Assembly: GCF_014647635.1 (NCBI RefSeq)
Contig: NZ_BMPO01000001.1
Coordinates: 310,001-374,000 of the forward strand
DNA: 64,000 nucleotides
Reading direction: 5' to 3'
DNA from: Pseudomonas matsuisoli
Lineage (GTDB): Bacteria > Pseudomonadota > Gammaproteobacteria > Pseudomonadales > Pseudomonadaceae
In this document: positions 9,499 through 18,277 of the stretch, piece after piece
Numbering within the stretch: the stretch's first letter is position 1
How the letters are laid out: each line of letters starts with the position of its first letter
Position numbers and translations under genes: made by a program
Notes under the pieces: generated by a model
What the model was told of the DNA's origin: nothing
Database searches by the model: none
What the model saw: only the letters and a program-made list of their open reading frames with translations

Positions 9499-9593
9499 CC
9501 GCGGGTTGATATCCGCCCCACGTCAAACGTAGGGCGGGTGAAACCCGCGTATACCGCCGGAAGATCAAACACCGCGGGTTACACCCGCCCTAC
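9499..9593. repeat. Three REP units after flgE, GTAGGGCGGGT family
   Basis: Units lie at 9499-9521 (minus, degenerate), 9529-9548 (plus) and 9572-9593 (minus), ending three bases before the flgE stop codon. The arrangement repeats the minus/plus/minus order seen beside the RAYT gene. Confidence 0.8.
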
Positions 9594-9595
9594 GA

Positions 9596-10921
9596 TTAAC
9601 GCAGGTTGATGATCGTTTGGGTTACCGCGTTCTCGGTTTCGATCGTTTTGGCGTTTGCCTGGTAGTTACGCTGCGCAACGATCAGGTCGACCAGCTCGGT
9701 GGAAATATCCACGTTCGAGGCTTCCAGCGAGCCTGCTTGCAGCGCTCCCAAGGTGCCCGAACGCGGTGTACCGATCACCGGCTGACCTGAATCCGCAGAC
9801 TCGACCCAAGAGGTCTTGCCGATCGGCGTCAAACCCTGGACGTTCGCAAAGTTCGCGAGCACTACCTGCCCCTGTACCTTGGATTGACCGTTGGTATAAC
9901 GGGCGAAGATTTGACCAGTGTCGCTGATCTCCAATCCGGACAACATGCCCGTGGTGTAACCATCCTGATTGACGCTGTTCACCGCGAACGCGCTGTTGTA
10001 TTGGGTGGTGCCGCGCAGATCCACGCCGATCGAAGCCGTTGCGGCAGCGCCGTTGGCAACGTACGTTGCCGGCGTCTTGCCGTCCGACTGCACCGGAGTC
10101 CAGCCTTTCAATGCAAAGGTGCCGTCCCCGTTGGACACCAGGCCACTTGCTGCGTTGTCTGCCTGGTTTGGAATGAGCAGTCCCTTGTCGGTGAAATCCA
10201 GGTCAACGCTGAGAGGCGTAGCGCCGTCAGCATTGGTGCTTCGGCCATCCAATGGGTTACGCCCATCTACCAAAACCTTCATGGACCAGCTGTTCGCACC
10301 ATCCTTGACGAAATACTGGCTCATCACATGCGAGTTGCCCTCGGCATCGTAAATGTTTACCGACGTCGAAGAGTTATAGGTCGTCGGATCATCCGCGTTG
10401 AAGGGCGTATTGACCGGAACAGTATTGGTGGAATTTAGGTTCAGCGTCTGAGCAACCGTCGTGGTGGCCTTAGGCGCCTGGTTCGTCGTTTCCAGACGCA
10501 GGTCACCGCGCACACCGTCTTGCAACTGACCCGTAGCACTGGTCGGATAACCCTGCAACTTATAGCCGTTGTTATCGACGATGAAGCCATCCTTGTCGGT
10601 ACCGAAGTAACCGGCACGGGTGTACTGGATCGCGCCGTTGTTGCTGGTCACGAAGAAGCCGTTACCGTTTACACCCATGTCCAGCGCGTTGCCGGTGGTA
10701 TCGATCGTGCCCTGGTTGAACAGCTGGCCGACGTTACCGAGCAGTACACCGCTGCCGGTCTGATTGCGGCCGGAGCCAAGCATGGACGACGCGTACAAAT
10801 CCTGGAACTCGGCGCGGGACTGTTTGAAGCCCACGGTGCTCGCGTTCGCGATGTTGTTACCGGTGATGTTGAGGTCTTGAGACGCAGCCCGAATGCCGCT
10901 GAGACCGATATTGAAAGACAT
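9596..10921 (-). CDS. flgE: Flagellar hook protein FlgE
   Basis: This 441-residue protein polymerises into the external hook, the universal joint of the flagellum. The N-terminus MSFNIGLSGIRAASQDLNITGNNIANASTVGFKQSRAEF and the C-terminal segment LEASNVDISTELVDLIVAQRNYQANAKTIETE are the conserved axial-protein ends. The centre is Thr/Asn/Asp-rich and forms the outer beta domains. It follows flgD by 31 bases, is the last gene of the flgBCDE unit, and is followed by REP units and terminator hairpins. Confidence 0.97.
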   Translation of the reverse strand: MSFNIGLSGIRAASQDLNITGNNIANASTVGFKQSRAEFQDLYASSMLGSGRNQTGSGVLLGNVGQLFNQGTIDTTGNALDMGVNGNGFFVTSNNGAIQYTRAGYFGTDKDGFIVDNNGYKLQGYPTSATGQLQDGVRGDLRLETTNQAPKATTTVAQTLNLNSTNTVPVNTPFNADDPTTYNSSTSVNIYDAEGNSHVMSQYFVKDGANSWSMKVLVDGRNPLDGRSTNADGATPLSVDLDFTDKGLLIPNQADNAASGLVSNGDGTFALKGWTPVQSDGKTPATYVANGAAATASIGVDLRGTTQYNSAFAVNSVNQDGYTTGMLSGLEISDTGQIFARYTNGQSKVQGQVVLANFANVQGLTPIGKTSWVESADSGQPVIGTPRSGTLGALQAGSLEASNVDISTELVDLIVAQRNYQANAKTIETENAVTQTIINLR

Positions 10922-10952
10922 GATGCTCTCCTGTGCCGGTGACAGCCGGCGG

Positions 10953-11654
10953 TTACTGACCGACTACCTGAACTTTTGAAAGCGCGATGCTGCCCTTACC
11001 CGTAAGGTTGAGCATCATCTCGCCACCGTTTTGACCCAACGTCACACTTTCCACATTGGCCGGAAGGCTCGTCGCAAATGCCACGCTCTCCCCGCCCACG
11101 TTCGCTTGCGCTTCGAACTTGTACGCGCCTGGCGGAAGCGCTCCACCATTGGCATCGGTGCCGTCCCACGTGAAGGAAATCAGGCCAGACGATTGCTGAC
11201 CAAGGTTGACGCGACTTACCTGCTGCCCGGACGTGTTGTACACATTGACCCAGACGTTATCGCTGGACTGTGTCAGGTTGATCCCGCCCTTGAACGGCTC
11301 GGTAGCGGTCTTGCTCGTATCCACCATCGCCGTGTTCGTATCGAGAATCACCGTGCGCCCTACCAGCGACGAAGCTTGCAATGCCTGCGCCGATTGCGCG
11401 CCGGTCATGATCGAGTTCACCGAAGTGTTGAGGTTGGTGATCCCCTCGACCGTACTGAATTGCGCCAGCTGCGCGATGAACTCGCCGTTGCCCTGCGGCT
11501 CGAGCGGGTTCTGGTTATTCATCTGCGCAACCAGCAGTTTGAGGAACTGGTCCTTGCCCAAATCCTGCGTTTTGGTGACATCCGAGCCCTGACTCTTGAT
11601 CGCGTACTGATCAAGGACGGAGGACGTCGTCGTGTTGCTCGTATCGATACTCAT
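10953..11654 (-). CDS. flgD: Flagellar hook cap protein FlgD
   Basis: This 233-residue protein is the scaffold that caps the growing hook and is later discarded. The N-terminal part shows LGKDQFLKLLVAQMNNQNPLEPQGNGEFIAQLAQFSTVEGI, the export and cap motif. The C-terminal half has a FlgD Ig-like/tudor region containing FTWDGTDANGGALPPGAYKFEA. It lies between flgC and flgE in the same direction, 15 bases after flgC, and length is normal. Confidence 0.96.
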   Translation of the reverse strand: MSIDTSNTTTSSVLDQYAIKSQGSDVTKTQDLGKDQFLKLLVAQMNNQNPLEPQGNGEFIAQLAQFSTVEGITNLNTSVNSIMTGAQSAQALQASSLVGRTVILDTNTAMVDTSKTATEPFKGGINLTQSSDNVWVNVYNTSGQQVSRVNLGQQSSGLISFTWDGTDANGGALPPGAYKFEAQANVGGESVAFATSLPANVESVTLGQNGGEMMLNLTGKGSIALSKVQVVGQ

Positions 11655-11669
11655 GGCGGCGCTCTATCC

Positions 11670-12113
11670 TCACTGACCCAGCGTCAGTACTTTCTGCATC
11701 ATCTGCTTGGCGGTGTTCATGATCTCGGCGTTGGTCTGGAAGGACCGGCTTGCGGAGATCATGTCCGCCATTTCCTCGACGACGTTGACGTTCGGGTAGT
11801 AGACGTAGCCCTCTTCGTTGGCCATCGGGTGGTTCGGTTCGTAGCGCGCTTGCAGCTCGCTCTGATCCTCGACGATGCCGCTGACCTGCACACCCACACC
11901 CGCTTGGCCCTGGTCCTGGAACAAACTCTGGCCGCCACCTGCCTGCGCGTTCTGCATCACGGTCTGGAAGACGGCATGGCGCGCGCGGTAGGTCTGATCG
12001 ACGCTGGATGAAACCGATTCGGCGTTAGCGATGTTGGAAGCAACGGTATTGAGGCGAGTGTTCTGAGCGCTCATCCCGGTGCCGGCGATGTTGAACAGGC
12101 TACTGAGAGACAT
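11670..12113 (-). CDS. flgC: Flagellar proximal rod protein FlgC
   Basis: This 147-residue rod protein has the N-terminal motif SLSSLFNIAGTGMSAQNTRLNTVASNIANAESVSSS and the C-terminal YYPNVNVVEEMADMISASRSFQTNAEIMNTAKQM, which also occurs in FlgC of other gammaproteobacteria. It starts two bases after the flgB stop codon, so the pair is probably translationally coupled. Acts in the periplasmic proximal rod. Confidence 0.97.
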   Translation of the reverse strand: MSLSSLFNIAGTGMSAQNTRLNTVASNIANAESVSSSVDQTYRARHAVFQTVMQNAQAGGGQSLFQDQGQAGVGVQVSGIVEDQSELQARYEPNHPMANEEGYVYYPNVNVVEEMADMISASRSFQTNAEIMNTAKQMMQKVLTLGQ

Positions 12114-12115
12114 GG

Positions 12116-12535
12116 TTATTCTCCTCGAAGGGCCGAGATGAGGCCTTTGAACTTGCTATTGAGCAGCGTGAAGCTGGCCTGAAACTGCATGGAGTTTTCC
12201 GCGTAGCTCGCCTGCTCCACTTGCGAATCGACCGTGTTCTGGTCGAGCGATGGGTTGGTGGCGACCCGAAAACGGAGTGCGGGATCTGCGATGTTCATTT
12301 CCGCGCCTTCCAACGCAATGTGCTTGCTGCTCGTGGTGTTCAGCGCAAAGTGGCCTGACTTACCGGAGGACTTGTCTGCTTCCTGGGCAAGCACAGCGCT
12401 GAAATCCAGATCACGCGCCTTGTAGCCAGGCGTGTCCGCGTTGGCCAGGTTATTACCCAGCACCTCGGCGCGCTGAGCGCGGAAATTCAGAGCTTTTTCG
12501 TGGATGCCGAGTGCGCTATCGAAGCTGATACTCAT
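12116..12535 (-). CDS. flgB: Flagellar proximal rod protein FlgB
   Basis: The conserved start MSISFDSALGIHEKALNFRAQRAEVLGNNLANADTPGYKARDLDF begins at the ATG at 12535, giving 139 residues, the usual FlgB size. The reading frame stays open to 12928, but that stretch runs through a sigma-54 promoter and REP sequences and is not coding. The protein ends NSKFKGLISALRGE. FlgB is the cell-proximal rod subunit and first gene of the flgBCDE unit. Confidence 0.96.
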   Translation of the reverse strand: MSISFDSALGIHEKALNFRAQRAEVLGNNLANADTPGYKARDLDFSAVLAQEADKSSGKSGHFALNTTSSKHIALEGAEMNIADPALRFRVATNPSLDQNTVDSQVEQASYAENSMQFQASFTLLNSKFKGLISALRGE

Positions 12536-12577
12536 GGCGTCAGACCTTTGACTGAACAGGATGTACACCTGGATCAG

Positions 12578-12593
12578 AGCAATGAGCGTGCCA
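12578..12593 (-). promoter_or_regulatory. Sigma-54 promoter of flgBCDE
   Basis: On the minus strand the element reads TGGCACG, CTCA, TTGCT, a perfect -24/-12 spacing match to the RpoN consensus, with the -12 box about 45 bases upstream of the flgB ATG. It matches the flgF promoter in both half-sites, so the two flg units should be co-regulated. Confidence 0.9.
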
Positions 12594-12752
12594 AAGGGAA
12601 ATAGCGTTTCAGGCCAAGGGGTTAGGCCAAATACGGGAAATTGACGGCAAGGGATTTCCGCCTGATGAGGGTAAAGCGGCAAGGGATTACCCTTTGCGCG
12701 GGAAATGCTTGCCGCTGCCGAAATCGCCCAGGCAGGCCAGGATCTCGCACTC

Positions 12753-12822
12753 GTAGGGCGGGTAAAACCCGCGGCTTTTGGTGCAGATCTGTCCAATCGC
12801 CTGCGGGTTTCACCCGCCCTAC
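12753..12822. repeat. REP pair between flgB and putP
   Basis: Units at 12753-12772 (plus) and 12803-12822 (minus) of the GTAGGGCGGGT family form a large inverted repeat. Apart from this pair, the flgB promoter and the putP terminator, the 12536-12890 gap shows nothing. Confidence 0.85.
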
Positions 12823-12836
12823 ATTTACTACGCAAA

Positions 12837-12870
12837 CAAAAACGGCCCGCTTCTTTCGAAGCGAGCCGTT
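12837..12870 (-). terminator. Intrinsic terminator of putP
   Basis: The minus strand reads AACGGCTCGCTTC, loop GAAA, then GAAGCGGGCCGTT followed by TTTGTTTG. The 13-base stem has a single mismatch and lies about 20 bases after the putP stop codon. Confidence 0.85.
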
Positions 12871-12890
12871 GATGATCAACCGTCAGGCGA

Positions 12891-14381
12891 TCAGAGGTGT
12901 GCGTCCTGGTATTCCTTCTCTGCGGCATCGAAACGCTGCTTCATCGAAGCGGTCGCCGAGGCGCCGATCTTGCTGAAGAGCACGATGGCAATGCTGCCGA
13001 GGATGAAACCTGGAATGATTTCGTACAGGCCCAACCCGATGAAGTTCTTCCACACGATCACGGTGACCGCGCCAACGACCATCCCGGCCAGCGCGCCATT
13101 ACGTGTCATGTCCTTCCACAGCAACGAGAACAGCACCACCGGGCCGAAGGCAGCACCAAAGCCCGCCCAGGCGTAGGAAACCAGGCCCAACACTTTGCTT
13201 TCCGGGTTGGAAGCGATGGCGATCGCGATAATGGCGATGAGCAAGACCATGCCACGACCGACCCAAACGAGCTCCTTCTGGGAAGCGCCTTTGCGCAGGA
13301 AGGCCTTGTAGAAGTCTTCGGTGAGCGCACTGGAGCAGACCAGCAGCTGACAGCTCAGGGTACTCATGACCGCTGCGAGCACCCCGGACAGGATCACGCC
13401 CGCGACCCATGGGTTGAACAGCAGGCGAGTCAATTCGAGGAAGACCCGTTCGCCGTTCTCGCGAACCGGGCCGGCAACGGCAGGGTTATCGGCAAAGTAG
13501 GCGATGCCGAAGAAGCCGGCGGCAACCGATCCGCCAAGACACAGGATCATCCAAGCCATGCCGATGCGACGCGCGGCCGGGATCGACTTGACCGAGTCTG
13601 CGGCCATAAAGCGGACAAGGATGTGCGGCTGGCCAAAATAGCCTAGGCCCCAGGCCAACAGCGAAATGATCGCGACGAAGGTCAGGCCGTTGAACATGTC
13701 GAAGGCGGCCGGCACGTTTGCCTGGATGGTGGTCATCGCGGCGTCATAGTCGCCAATCGCGAGGATCACGAACACGGGCGTGAGCAACAAAGCGAAGATC
13801 ATCATCGTCGCCTGCACGGTGTCGGTCCAGCTCACAGCCAAGAAGCCGCCGATGAATACGTACACGATGGTCGCCAGGGCACCGACCCACAGCGCCGTGT
13901 CGTAAGACATGCCGAAGGTGCTCTCGAACAACCGCGCGCCCGCAACGACGCCCGAGGCGCAGTAGATAGTGAAAAACACGAGAATGACCAGCGCCGAGAA
14001 AATACGCAGCATACGGCTGGTGTCTTCGAAGCGATGCGTGAAGTAGTCGGGCAAGGTCAACGCATTGTTGTTGTGCTCGGTGTGCACCCGCAGACGCCCC
14101 GCAACGAACAGCCAGTTGAGCCAGGCCCCGGCGATCAGGCCGATGGCGATCCAGCTTTCGGAGAGACCGGCAACGAAGATGGCACCTGGGAGGCCCATCA
14201 GCAGCCAGCCGCTCATATCCGAGGCGCCCGCCGATAGCGCGGTGACGAAGCTACCAAGACTTCGCCCCCCGAGGATGTAGTCATCGAAGTTCTTGGTGGC
14301 GCGGTAGGCAGCAAAACCGATCAACAGCATCGCCGCAATGTAGACCACGAAGGTGATCAGCGTTGGATTGCTCCAGTTCAT
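12891..14381 (-). CDS. putP: Sodium/proline symporter PutP
   Basis: This 496-residue inner-membrane transporter of the sodium:solute symporter family imports L-proline with Na+. It has about 13 hydrophobic segments. Recognisable stretches are FDDYILGGRSLGSFVTALSAGASDMSGWLLMGLPGA near the N-terminus (ion-binding region) and WGLGYFGQPHILVRFMAA in the middle, both PutP-specific. The partner putA is not in the window. It stands alone, with a strong terminator downstream and no close upstream gene on the same strand. Confidence 0.95.
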   Translation of the reverse strand: MNWSNPTLITFVVYIAAMLLIGFAAYRATKNFDDYILGGRSLGSFVTALSAGASDMSGWLLMGLPGAIFVAGLSESWIAIGLIAGAWLNWLFVAGRLRVHTEHNNNALTLPDYFTHRFEDTSRMLRIFSALVILVFFTIYCASGVVAGARLFESTFGMSYDTALWVGALATIVYVFIGGFLAVSWTDTVQATMMIFALLLTPVFVILAIGDYDAAMTTIQANVPAAFDMFNGLTFVAIISLLAWGLGYFGQPHILVRFMAADSVKSIPAARRIGMAWMILCLGGSVAAGFFGIAYFADNPAVAGPVRENGERVFLELTRLLFNPWVAGVILSGVLAAVMSTLSCQLLVCSSALTEDFYKAFLRKGASQKELVWVGRGMVLLIAIIAIAIASNPESKVLGLVSYAWAGFGAAFGPVVLFSLLWKDMTRNGALAGMVVGAVTVIVWKNFIGLGLYEIIPGFILGSIAIVLFSKIGASATASMKQRFDAAEKEYQDAHL

Positions 14382-14661
14382 GGAGAATACCCTTCCCTTG
14401 TTGTTATGAGCCTAGGGTGGCAACCACCCGGCGCGTAGACAGGCGAAACGCCTGCGGGATGACGGAATCGATTCAGCCGACCCGTCACATCGGAATACCG
14501 CGCTGGACTGTAGTGGCAGTCCGCTGTCGCTTTCTTGTCAGAATCTCTGGAGTTATTTTCGAAAACTCCACTCGCGCGAACAAAAGTGCAACCCCACGGT
14601 CGGCGCAGGTTATCCCGAGTTGCACCTGCGTTCTGCGCCCGCCGACGAAGGGTTGCCCCTC

Positions 14662-15081
14662 TTACTTATCGATGACCTCATGACGTTTGGGGGCAAGCCT
14701 CGCAAGGAGCTGGTTTTGCGTGCGGACGGGAACGCCCTGAACCGACATGGCGGCCTGAAGATTTTCTACCAAGGCGTTGAAGTCGGTCGGGGACAGGTCC
14801 ATGCCCTTATGGCTCTCTTCCAGCGTATCCCCAGTGTAGTCCTGTGGTCCGCCGGTTTCCTGGCTGAAATAGTCGATGAGCATTACCCGCAGCCTGACGA
14901 TGTCGACCTTCTGGAAGTGCGCACTGATACGCCGATCCCCGGCGACGTTGAGCAGCATGCCCTCGACGATTTGCGCGATGCCTTCGCGGCCACCCAAGTC
15001 ACGATACAAGGCGTCGTCTCTGGGCGGCTGCTGCGCACACGCCGCCAGCATCAACATTGCTGCAATCAAGAACGCACGCAT
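14662..15081 (-). CDS. Group I truncated haemoglobin, predicted lipoprotein
   Basis: This 139-residue protein has a 14-residue hydrophobic leader ending LAAC, so Cys15 is a probable lipidation site and the globin would face the periplasm. The globin fold follows: LYRDLGGREGIAQIVEGML (helices A-B), the YTGDTLEESHKGMDLS segment with His91 as the likely proximal haem ligand, and a VENLQAAMSVQGV helix G-like region. Truncated globins bind O2 or NO; most are cytoplasmic, so a lipid anchor is notable. It starts two bases after the DUF3034 gene and is the last of a four-gene operon. The ligand and partner are unknown. Confidence 0.85.
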   Translation of the reverse strand: MRAFLIAAMLMLAACAQQPPRDDALYRDLGGREGIAQIVEGMLLNVAGDRRISAHFQKVDIVRLRVMLIDYFSQETGGPQDYTGDTLEESHKGMDLSPTDFNALVENLQAAMSVQGVPVRTQNQLLARLAPKRHEVIDK

Positions 15082-15083
15082 GA

Positions 15084-15938
15084 TCAGAAGCTCCCCTGCA
15101 CCGAGAGATAGGCGCCGTTCTGCTCATCGAGCGTCGCAATCTCCCCCAGCCGCGCGTACGCCAGTACGAAGGCGATCCGCTTGTTGGGGAAGTACCCCAC
15201 GAATACGTCTGACCAGTCACTCTCGCCCGCAAAACTGAGGTTGTCGGGTTTCTCACGGTACTCCACACCCAGCGCCCAATGCGGATCGAACAGAATGGCC
15301 ACGGAACCTTCCTTCAAAACCGAGTGTTTGTCGCGCCGATCACCGCCGAAGCCCAAAAGACCCAACTCGTTCGCGCGGCTGTAGCGAAGGTTGCCGTTGA
15401 CTAATAGGTTGTAGCCGAAGGCACCCCCCAAAAACAGTCGGCTAGCCGCAAGATACCCCTCGGTGTCTTCACGCCGCGCCGCGCCCACCAGCGCAGGAAT
15501 TTGGAAATCCCGCTGACGCTTGTGCAGCACGCCCAGCGATACCTGCGGCAAGCGGTCGTAGACCAGATCGCCGAACAAACGCACCTTCACACCAAGGATG
15601 TCCTGGCTCAACGTCTTCTCCGGCAACGAGAGATCGCGGGCAAGCGTTCCCAAATCGAAACGTTGCCGGGCGTAGGAGAATTCGACGCGATTGCCGTAGG
15701 CCGCCGCGACGCCTACGGCATCCAAGCGGTAATCGCCTGTCTCGACGCGAGTCGCAAAGGCATCCGCGCCCCACTCACCCCGCTCGCCGTACCCGGAAAG
15801 CACCGCCCAAGGCATGATGCCACCTCCCGCCGCGCCTTCCAGACTGGTCGCCCCCGAGGTTGCGAGTAGGCGACCTTCGCCCGCCATCGCGACAAAGGGC
15901 AGTAAAGCGCACAGCGCGCCTATCCACATTCGGGTCAT
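15084..15938 (-). CDS. DUF3034 family protein, probable outer-membrane beta-barrel
   Basis: This 284-residue protein has a clear signal peptide (cut near AMA-GEG, residue 19) followed by alternating beta-strand-like segments ending in a terminal Phe (VQGSF), as in outer-membrane barrels. The Gly-rich start of the mature part (LATSGATSLEGAAGGGIMPWAVLSGYG) is a DUF3034 signature. No activity is known for the family. It overlaps the upstream phosphodiesterase gene by four bases and is followed at once by the globin gene, so all are translated together. A role in envelope redox or gas sensing is inference from context only. Confidence 0.8.
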   Translation of the reverse strand: MTRMWIGALCALLPFVAMAGEGRLLATSGATSLEGAAGGGIMPWAVLSGYGERGEWGADAFATRVETGDYRLDAVGVAAAYGNRVEFSYARQRFDLGTLARDLSLPEKTLSQDILGVKVRLFGDLVYDRLPQVSLGVLHKRQRDFQIPALVGAARREDTEGYLAASRLFLGGAFGYNLLVNGNLRYSRANELGLLGFGGDRRDKHSVLKEGSVAILFDPHWALGVEYREKPDNLSFAGESDWSDVFVGYFPNKRIAFVLAYARLGEIATLDEQNGAYLSVQGSF

Positions 15939-18277
15939 GAAAACGCTTCCACAAGAATTTGAGGGCTACGCACGAGCCACGCTTCGAAGTCGGCTGCTGG
16001 CAGCGGGCGGCTGATGAGATAGCCCTGGACGACATCGCAGCCCCAGCGCTGTAGTAGTTTGAGGCTGCGCGCGTACTCGACGCCCTCGGCGACGACGCTC
16101 AGACCCAGGCTATGGCTCATATCGATGGTGGATTTGACGATGACGGCATCGCCGCTGGATTCGTCCAGCTCCCGGATGAAGGATTGGTCGATCTTCAATT
16201 CCTGCACAGGCATGCGCCGCAGCTGAGTCAGCGACGAGTAACCCGTACCGAAATCGTCCACTGAAAACGTGATGCCCAAGCCCCGCAAGGCGTGCAGGAT
16301 AGAAAGCCCCAGCTCGGGGTCGCGCAGGAAGCTGCTTTCGGTGATCTCGAACTGAAGCTGCGTCGGGGGGACGCCATACCGCGTAAGCAGCGCTTCTACG
16401 CGTGACGGCAAATGCACATCGAGCAGGTCGTCACTGGAGATGTTCAGGGACACCTCGACGTGCAGGCCGCGCCCTGCCCACTCCGCCACCTGGCGCATCA
16501 CCTCTTCGATAACCCAATGCGTCAAACGACTGATGTTGCCCGTTCGCTCGGCCAATGGGATGAATTCACCCGGAGACACCATCCCGAATTGCGGGTGCTG
16601 CCAGCGCAGCAAGGCTTCGGCGCGCCCCGCGACCGGCGTGCCATCCAGACTGACTTTGGGCTGATAGTGCAGCAGCAGCTCACAGCGTTCGGCGGCGTGG
16701 CGCAGGTCACGAATCAGGGCGACCTGGCGCAGGTGCGAGGCGTCGCGCCCCTGCTCGTACAGCATCAGTCGTCCGGGCTGATTCGTCGCATCGTGCATAG
16801 CAATCGCGGCGCGGTTGATCAACTCATCGACACCGCTACCATCTGCGGGATAAATCGCGATACCAACCCGGCATTCCAGAAAGGCTTCATGGCTGCCGAC
16901 GAAGATGGGCGGTTTGAGCGATTGCAATAGCTCGACCGCGAGCGCGACCGCCCGCTCTTGGTCGCACTGATCGAGCAACAGCAGGAATTCGTCGCCCAGC
17001 ACGCGTGCTGGGCGATTGCCACGCTGTGAAAATTGCCCGACTCGGCTCCCGAGCTGACGCAGTAGCTCATCGCTTTCGGCCGGTACGAATCGCTCCCGCA
17101 ACGCGCGGAAATTGGCGACGCCCAGGTAGAGCAATGCGGTTGGCCGGACTGCGGCGATCGCGTTCGCCAAGCGCTCTTGAATCAAGGCGCGGTTGGGCAA
17201 GCCGGTCAACGGATCATGCAGGGCGGTGTGCGCCAGCTGTCGCTCCCGTTCGGCGATGCCTCGCTGCATGTGCTGTAGCGAGCGTGCTAGCGTTCCCAAT
17301 TCGTCCCGTCGCTCGATATCGATAGGCGCCTGATAATCGCCCTCACCAATACGTTCCGCTGCATCCGCCAGCTGGCTTAACGGCCTCGAGACACTACGCC
17401 CCAATAAAAGCGCAATGAATAACGACCCCGCGAACGCAACGATGGCGATCCACAAAATGCGCGTCTTGAGGGCATGAAAGCTGGCCATCGCCGCGTCGAC
17501 CGAGCGCTGCAGGCTGACGATTACCTGGCGCTTTCCGCGATCGGCCAGCACCAGTCGGGACTCGATGAAATGCTCGCCTCGCAATTCCGACTCTTCGCTG
17601 ATCGAGTCGACGTGCGTCGTATCCAGCCACGCCTGGAACTGATCCGCATCCAGTGTCGTGGACGAGCCGGTGACTTTGCCATCTTCCAACGCCACGACGC
17701 TGACATCCAAATGCGTGAGTGCGCGAAACTCCTGGATGAGCCGATCATCGAGGGGAAACCCCATGACGACGTAGCCAATCGGTAATGGCACACGCACGAG
17801 CGCACCGACGAGTAAGCTCGGGCCGTCGTGCGCGGGGATCACCGCCGGCTCTTCCGCCTGGCCTTCTTTTGCTACAAGAAGATCCAGATAGGGAAAAGGC
17901 TCCCCCTCTTTGAATGCGTCGCCAACTGCAGCGACGACCCGACCGTCGAGCCCGAGCAACAGAACCCCGTTCGCCTCAACACGGGCGCCGTAGTTCGCCA
18001 ACGCTGAACGAATGGTCGGCACGTCACCGCTCGACATCGCATCCTTGAAGCCGAAGTCAGAGGCCAGTACCTGAAGCGCATCGCTGAGCTGCCTATTGCG
18101 CACGTCCAGTTGACGCAAGAAGACCTTTGCCCCGACCTGCAGCTGTTCTTCTGCCTGGCGTTTGACCGCATCGCCCGTAGCAACCTGAGTCGCGACATAC
18201 ACCAGCCCAACGGTCAGGCCAAGCAGCGTCAGCAGCACCCAAGTGATGCGCGCCCGGAAGCTACGGCTTGGCGTCAC
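15935..18277 (-). CDS. Membrane c-di-GMP phosphodiesterase with degenerate GGDEF and intact EAL domain
   Basis: About 780 residues. A transmembrane helix (about 10-30), a periplasmic sensor region of about 240 residues, a second helix (about 275-295) and a HAMP segment are followed by a GGDEF domain whose signature reads RVLGDEF, and a C-terminal EAL domain. The EAL domain keeps EALLRW, LNISSDD, FEITESSF and DDFGTGYSSL, so c-di-GMP hydrolysis is expected. GGDEF lacks the first Gly and Asn-binding context and is more likely regulatory. I chose the GTG at 18277, which has an AGGA site and overlaps the cupredoxin gene by 17 bases; an open frame continues upstream to 18415 inside that gene. Confidence 0.88.
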   Translation of the reverse strand: MTPSRSFRARITWVLLTLLGLTVGLVYVATQVATGDAVKRQAEEQLQVGAKVFLRQLDVRNRQLSDALQVLASDFGFKDAMSSGDVPTIRSALANYGARVEANGVLLLGLDGRVVAAVGDAFKEGEPFPYLDLLVAKEGQAEEPAVIPAHDGPSLLVGALVRVPLPIGYVVMGFPLDDRLIQEFRALTHLDVSVVALEDGKVTGSSTTLDADQFQAWLDTTHVDSISEESELRGEHFIESRLVLADRGKRQVIVSLQRSVDAAMASFHALKTRILWIAIVAFAGSLFIALLLGRSVSRPLSQLADAAERIGEGDYQAPIDIERRDELGTLARSLQHMQRGIAERERQLAHTALHDPLTGLPNRALIQERLANAIAAVRPTALLYLGVANFRALRERFVPAESDELLRQLGSRVGQFSQRGNRPARVLGDEFLLLLDQCDQERAVALAVELLQSLKPPIFVGSHEAFLECRVGIAIYPADGSGVDELINRAAIAMHDATNQPGRLMLYEQGRDASHLRQVALIRDLRHAAERCELLLHYQPKVSLDGTPVAGRAEALLRWQHPQFGMVSPGEFIPLAERTGNISRLTHWVIEEVMRQVAEWAGRGLHVEVSLNISSDDLLDVHLPSRVEALLTRYGVPPTQLQFEITESSFLRDPELGLSILHALRGLGITFSVDDFGTGYSSLTQLRRMPVQELKIDQSFIRELDESSGDAVIVKSTIDMSHSLGLSVVAEGVEYARSLKLLQRWGCDVVQGYLISRPLPAADFEAWLVRSPQILVEAFS

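Noticed and set aside
12536-12928. An N-terminal extension of FlgB by about 130 residues
   Set aside because: The extension runs through a sigma-54 promoter and REP hairpins, and FlgB proteins start at the conserved MSISFD segment.
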